A stretch of 64,000 nucleotides of DNA, from assembly GCA_040954595.2 (NCBI GenBank), contig CM082590.2, forward strand, positions 7,998,001 to 8,062,000, in the 5' to 3' direction. Shown piece after piece: positions 59,340-64,000 of the stretch (the first letter of the stretch is position 1; each line of letters opens with the position of its first letter). Made by a program: the position numbers and the translations under genes. The notes beneath the pieces were generated by a model. It saw nothing but the letters and a program-made list of their open reading frames with translations, searched no databases and was not told the DNA's origin. The stretch comes from Balanoglossus misakiensis (lineage: Eukaryota; Hemichordata).

Positions 59340-60520
59340 AACATTTTTGCCATTTTCACATATTTTTCCCCTATTTTGCCCTTAATTTAAGACCACTTGG
59401 ATATAATGTTCCATTATATGCAGATCTTGACTAAAATTTTAAACACAAATATACTGGTAAAAGCTATGGGTTTAATTTTGTGAAAAATGAAGAAAGTTTG
59501 ACTGTGACATTGAAAGGGCCTAGTAGGGTTAACTGCAAATGTCATTGGTGGTGTGACTTTCCCACTGCGCATGTGTCATATTTATAAAAACGTATCATAA
59601 GTACTTGTACAGTAGAATTGATTAATTTTTTGACAGTTGAGGCTTGTACAGTCATGGGTTACATACCTACTGAATTCAATCATGTAATTTGTATAATTTG
59701 TATATATCTTAGAAGCTATATCATTAACTGTGTAAGTAATGAGACATCATTTATTAACAATTTTAAGGCAAGGTTCCCTCTTCCAAAGAATCACTGACAA
59801 CTTTATAACGCATGTAAATTTGAGGCTGAATACACAAATGATAATTTGTACACGAAGGCTGAAGTAACCAGACAAACAGATGGTACAGGGAGAAAAAACT
59901 GAAGGTCATGCTTTGATTTTCCATAGTCCTTTTCTGAAATATACATAATCGGCTTATGTACTTACTTTTGATTTTTTTCAATCAACCATCTTTGTCAATT
60001 ACATGATCATAATATACCTATAGCAAATCTCATAGACCGACTATGTTCAGTGTACCAGAAGTGCGGTATTTTAAAATGTGTCTCCTGAAATACAACTTTC
60101 TGTTTAGTTTTTTGACAATGCATATAAAAGACATGGAAACTATTGAAGTGTACATCCAAGAAATACTGTTTTAACCACTTTTTGTGGGTTGTGTTCATAT
60201 GATACAAGACCCACCGCACAAATATATACCGCACTTCCGGTCACCAGATTTGCAATGGATGTATTAAAGTTTGAGTAAATTATATTCCACTGAAATAGTA
60301 AATAAAGTACTCTGGTATGACAGTACACCTATCTGTGTCCTCGTTTCTGGCAGAAACAAATCTCATTTACTATCAATCAACGTGGTTTTAAATTGTCTAA
60401 TTGTCAATTTCATGAACATACTGGTATGTCAATACAGAAGAACAGTTTATAAAGACATGAACACAAGTCATTTCTTAATGAATTTACCAATTCTTTGCAT
60501 CGCACAGCAGCTGATGTCCA
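59340..60520. other. Convergent intergenic gap, no gene seen
   Basis: AT-rich 3' flanks of transporter B (plus) and transporter C (minus), which meet tail to tail. No splice-consistent coding blocks. Confidence 0.5.
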
Positions 60521-60523
60521 CAT

Positions 60524-63500
60524 CTATTCTTCAACAACGCTTGTTGCGGTGTTCAGCGATTTTGAATTTACTTCTTTCCCGTCATTAATTTCATTCTTCC
60601 CTGTCAACTCTGTGTAGTCACCAAGAGAACAGACTGGTCGTTCGGTAAACTGTGTAAAAATAAGAGCAAAAATTCATTAGTTTTAGGTATTATTGATAAA
60701 TTTTGGCGAGTAATAAGAACAATATTTGTACAGTTGTAAATATGTGCATACATTAAACTATCTATACATATTCAACCCTAGTCATTAGAGGGGTTCAACA
60801 AACTGGGTTTCTCCATCAGACAGACCTATCTACCTGAATGCATTTGCTCCATAACATCATAACATATATATATATTACATGTACAAGTCCGACGAATATT
60901 TATCCCCCTTTAATTATAGGTGTATGTAAATTGTATATACAGTAAAACTTGTCTAAACTGAACACCAAAGGGACTGAAGAAATTGTTCGGTCTGCAGAGG
61001 TGTCTGGTTTATAGAGGTTCATTTAACATGTGGTTCTATGGTATGTCAAAGGGACAGGACAATGTGTTCAGTATAGACAGATTTTCCAGATTAGACAGGG
61101 TTTGGTTTAGACAGGTTCTACTGTATTAGGGGATGAACATTTTTGTTGATACGAAGCAAAAACAAACCACACAAGTTCATGACATGACAGTAGCTATTTT
61201 TTGTCAAACCCAATAAGTGATGCACACTTACACATTTGACGAAGACTAGCGCCACCAACGCCACGCCCGCAATCCCTGAAAAAATCACCAACGCTGTAGT
61301 CATGCCGTAAAGTTGAATTAATGAGCCGCCCAAAGTGCAACCAACTCCCATGCCGAGACCATAGTAGATGCCGTGGACTGCAGCCTGCACTGTGGCTAGG
61401 GAGGATTGGGGAATGTCCGTGGTGAAGTAGGAGATCAAAGTGTCCTGCACAGAGGCCCGCACAAAGCCTGTGAAGTATCAATTATGAATAAAATGATTAT
61501 TGGTTACAAATGAAGGGCAAAATTATGCACATACATCCACAGACATACATACATACATATATGAAGTATGTGGTTCGACTGGTCCGATACAAAGTGCTCG
61601 ATACTAAAGTAGAGTGGAATATAAAGTAAGGGTAGTTGGAGAAACGAAAGGCGGTATAATCTCTACAATGTTGGCAGTTTAGTCTCCTGATGAGTGAGTC
61701 CAGTTTATGAGATTGTACCACCTATCGTTTCTCCAGCTACCCTTACTTTACATACATACAAACATACATACATACATTTTTACATACATACATATATATA
61801 CAGAACTGGTACGTACATACACACAGACATACACATACACACATATACACATACCGGTACATGTTCATACAGTCTCAACAGCATAGTACGACTTAACTGT
61901 ACGGGAAAGTTCCCGCACTAGTTGTAGCATCATACCATACAATACATACATACCAGCACATACAGGTACAATCATCTCACCTTCAAGAGCCTGTTCCAGC
62001 ACAAAGTACCACGGACTAGACACCATGGAAACCAATATAAATATGGGGACATAGCACAGTACATCAAATGTCAGCACCCAGATGTGTCCTATCCGACCCA
62101 CCACTTTATGGTTCACATGGTATGCAATGAGTTGTGTGCTACAATGGAGAAGTTTTAACAGCCCGAGGATAAATGGGGTCCCACCTGCAAAAACAACAGG
62201 GAATTTTAAAAATACATTCCACACAGAATACAACTGTACTCTATTTTGAATACAGTTTGCTGATCACAATTAACACAGCATTATGGTTTTAAGTGAAAAA
62301 AAGCATGTATGTATGATTGTGTGAGTTATAGCTATAGTTTTTGATGCTTCTGCAGAATTCAATAGAAAAGAGTCAAAAACTACATAGAAACCTACTGATG
62401 TCCATAAAAATTCTATATATGTCTATAGAAATTCAAATCGTTATAGAATTGTGTAGATGTCTATAGAATTTTTTTGTAAATTATATAAATGTCTTTTGAA
62501 ATTCAATTCGGTATAGAATTCTGTAGATGTCTATAGAATTTTTTTGTAAATTCTACAAACGTCTACAGAAATTCAATTCACTATAGAATTCTGTAGATGT
62601 CTATAGAATTGTTTTGTAAATTCTACATGTACAAACGTCTACAGAAATTCAATTCACTATAGAATTCTGTAGATGTCTATAGAATGTCTTTGTAAAGGTC
62701 CTGATGTGTCCCACAGGAAACAGTTTTTTTACTTACTCAGATCAATGATATACCACAGAATAAATCCTTGAAGAACACCATCGCACATTCCAGCAATTAA
62801 GACCACAAACAGCAAAATGCCGTAATGGGTATTGAAGAAATTCTGTAGAGTTATTCTCACATTATATTCGGTATTGGTGTCTCCTGGTTTCTGTAATATA
62901 TAATTATAAAACATATGATTGGAATTTGAGTGTACAGATCACCTGCAAATAAAATGTAATACTCAAAAATAGATTGAACATCTTTAAGGGTCCAGATGTT
63001 TTCTCTATCTATGGAATTTCTAAGGAAATCTATAGAATGTTTGTGGACATAGTGTCCTGTAAAACTGTTAAACATTTTAAAAGGTGTAAAATCCACACCA
63101 GTGCGAATGTGAGAGAGATCAGGGGATAACTGTCCTACAACCATTAAGTCCAGTCAGAACAGTAAAACGGGAAAGTTTTTCGTGAACGATACTTCACAAG
63201 AGCCAAAAAGAAATGTGATAAGAACAATATATACAATAGAATGTTATTTGGAGAGATAAAGAAAACGTGAAAATTAATCATCGTAGTACAGTTGCCTCTA
63301 CTGATATCGCAAAAACTTCCTGTCGCGAAAATTTCCTGTTTTACAGTATTTGTGAAGAGTTCAAGCAATACCATTTACAATACCCATTGACCATCCACCT
63401 TGTTTGTTAGTATTCTCAAATACCACTCATATGCATATGAATTTTTACCTTGTACTTGAATGTTACTATGGCAACAACCATAGCAACGAAGAAGAATATG

Positions 63501-63605
63501 ATGTACATGGCAAAGGGGAACAAGTAGTTGAGAATGACGATTGGGCGGCCGCATCGCGAGTTTGCTGTTGTTGTGTAAAATATCAACGTACCGGAGAGAA
63601 ATGAC
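60524..63605 (-). CDS. MFSD6-like major facilitator transporter C, 5' end outside window
   Basis: Five coding exons, in order 63605-63449, 62890-62737, 62184-61981, 61467-61232 and 60649-60524. They correspond to exons 2-6 of transporters A and B. Exon lengths 157, 154, 204, 236 and 126 with phases 2,0,1,1,0 match the paralogues, and exons 4 and 5 match exactly. Exon 2 opens SFLSGTLIFYTTTA, aligning with SFTVGALINMTRQT of A. Exon 5 keeps YYGLGMGVGCTLGG. The tail is short (SLGDYTEL then acidic/polar) and shares the DY-E-L phrase of A and B. Exon 1, with motif A, should lie beyond 64000. The reading frame is clean, so it appears functional. It is convergent with transporter B. Confidence 0.85.
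60939..61125. repeat. Foldback element, TACAGTAAAACTTGTCTAAA ends
   Basis: The right end GGTTTAGACAGGTTCTACTG complements the left. A diverged copy is at about 46635-46797. It lies in the last intron of transporter C. Confidence 0.75.
61621..61751. repeat. 43-bp-arm hairpin in transporter C intron 4
   Basis: AAAGTAAGGGTAGTTGGAGA (left arm, to about 61662) is the complement, with four or so mismatches, of the right arm at about 61709-61751. ATAC microsatellites flank it on both sides (61540-61562, 61750-61860). Confidence 0.8.
62350..62695. repeat. ~65-bp tandem repeat of the 'TCTATAGAATT' family
   Basis: Four units containing TAGAATTCTGTAGATGTCTA and a TAGAAATTCAATTC block, with spacing of about 65-75 bp. 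It lies in intron 3 of transporter C. Confidence 0.75.
63155..63350. repeat. F2-related foldback element in transporter C intron 2
   Basis: AGTAAAACGGGAAAGTTTTT on the left, AATTTCCTGTTTTACAGTA on the right, a subfamily also seen at 21797 and 51131. 63610-64000 is the start of intron 1 of transporter C; nothing else is seen. Confidence 0.75.
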
Positions 63606-64000
63606 CTTTTTGTGAAGAAAGAATAACGACAGCAAATAAAGGAATTACATATGTTTTCTTTTGCATCAATTATCCTGCTCATCTTTGTCTATCTATGCTT
63701 TGCTTTGAGTAAAACTGCTAATTCCCATATCTAACCTATATAAAACCAAACCATACTAGGTTCACACAGGTAAAATTTGAGACGTTTCAGAGACACTATT
63801 TGCCTCTTGTAAACACAGAGCATTAACCATTTAAGTCGCCTGTGTCCACACACACAAACTTGGCTCGGCCCCATAGACAATGGGTTGCGGAGAAGTGTTA
63901 AACCTTACACAGGCTCAAGTCTGGCCGGCAAAGCATTTATTTTACTAACAGTAAAATTCCTCATATGAATTGTTGCCCCTTTTATTAATACTTCAGCATT

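Overview
This is a gene-sparse stretch of an animal nuclear genome. Every well-supported gene is split by GT-AG introns. Protein types, intron-rich structure and dense short inverted-repeat elements point to a marine invertebrate, such as amphioxus, an acorn worm or a lophotrochozoan. I cannot name the species from sequence alone. No prokaryotic or organellar genes, CRISPR arrays or rRNA were seen.

Layout. 1-11.9 kb is repeat country: a diverged tandem array carrying tRNA-like segments (0.66-2.6 kb), an 87-bp satellite (3.2-3.9 kb), a G-rich minisatellite (4.8-7.0 kb), a ~550-bp tandem array with exon-like modules (7.4-10.4 kb), and a telomere-motif palindrome (10.8 kb). 12.2-17.7 kb (minus) holds two tandem paralogues, each an N-terminal RING exon spliced to a C2H2 zinc-finger exon. 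19.6-30.5 kb (plus) holds four tandem carbohydrate-sulfotransferase-like genes with the same short-exon/long-exon design. 30.5-38.7 kb is mostly repeats and inverted-repeat elements.

38.8-43.4 kb (plus), 54.6-59.3 kb (plus) and 60.5-63.6 kb (minus, 5' end outside the window) are three MFSD6-like transporter genes with matching exon lengths and phases. Between the first two, on the minus strand at 46.3-50.9 kb, sit two small tandem genes, each predicted to encode a 169-residue secreted protein with two six-cysteine PAN/Apple-like domains.

The window therefore reads as four local gene-family expansions: RING-C2H2, sulfotransferase, MFSD6-like and PAN-like. They are separated by at least six families of foldback elements, many of them inside introns. 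The exon models were built by hand from splice signals, phase agreement and paralogue comparison. Families are named by recognised motifs; no database search was possible.
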